This document shows positions 6,168 through 6,217 of a stretch of 6,217 nt of DNA, piece by piece; position 1 is the first letter of the stretch; every line of letters starts with the position of its first letter. Both the position numbers and the translations under genes were made by a program. The DNA is from Bacteroidota bacterium (lineage in GTDB: Bacteria > Bacteroidota > Bacteroidia > AKYH767-A > JABDAW01), in contig JAHEYM010000254.1 of NCBI GenBank assembly GCA_023251595.1, forward strand, positions 1 to 6,217. Reading direction: 5' to 3'. The notes under the pieces were generated by a model. The model saw only the letters and a list, made by a program, of their open reading frames with translations, searched no databases and was not told where the DNA came from.

Positions 6168-6217
6168 CTAATTCTCAATTCCTAATTATTTTATTCCGCA
6201 CATTCAATCGGAACCAC
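6168..6217. other. Intergenic AT-rich end of window
   Basis: I see no gene, hairpin or promoter in the last 50 bases. The stretch contains the loosely repetitive TAATTCTCAATTCCTAATT (6169-6187), which resembles the AATT-rich tandem sequences near 4203 but is not a clean repeat. Confidence 0.5.

Overview
The window looks like chromosomal DNA from a member of the Bacteroidota. The evidence is a secreted protein ending in a type IX secretion (T9SS) type A sorting domain, a perfect Bacteroidota-type -7 promoter box (TAnnTTTG), the near absence of Shine-Dalgarno sites before genes, a secreted GH3/beta-lactamase-like fusion of a type common in this phylum, and a BshA of bacillithiol synthesis. Genus cannot be fixed from the sequence; a Chitinophagales or Sphingobacteriales-like lineage is a guess.

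Left part (57-4222, + strand). A 990-residue exported fusion joins a NagZ-type beta-N-acetylglucosaminidase (GH3) to an AmiE-like serine hydrolase, both cell-wall turnover modules. After 56 bases containing a short repeat fragment comes bshA (378 aa), which makes GlcNAc-malate, the first intermediate of bacillithiol. The two genes may be co-transcribed: no terminator or promoter is visible between them. bshA ends inside a tandem heptamer array (AATTAAC x3, then AGTAGTC x4), followed by an intrinsic terminator hairpin.

Middle (4280-5236, - strand). A convergent gene encodes a 318-residue T9SS cargo protein of unknown function. Its stop codon lies inside the bshA terminator hairpin. Its promoter (5254-5285) supports the start at 5236.

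Right part (5301-6167). An intact single-domain HUH/Y1 transposase (149 aa, - strand) of the IS200/IS605 TnpA or REP-associated (RAYT) type sits among three copies of a roughly 70-bp double-hairpin repeat. Two copies are direct and one, just downstream of the transposase, is inverted. The six hairpins share a GTT/GTTYGA-like 5' foot and mostly a TTC loop, while their stems differ by largely compensatory base changes. This is the most interesting structure in the window: a transposase with a small family of structured REP-like repeats. The 5371-5509 stretch has no supported gene, and the last 50 bases hold nothing recognisable.
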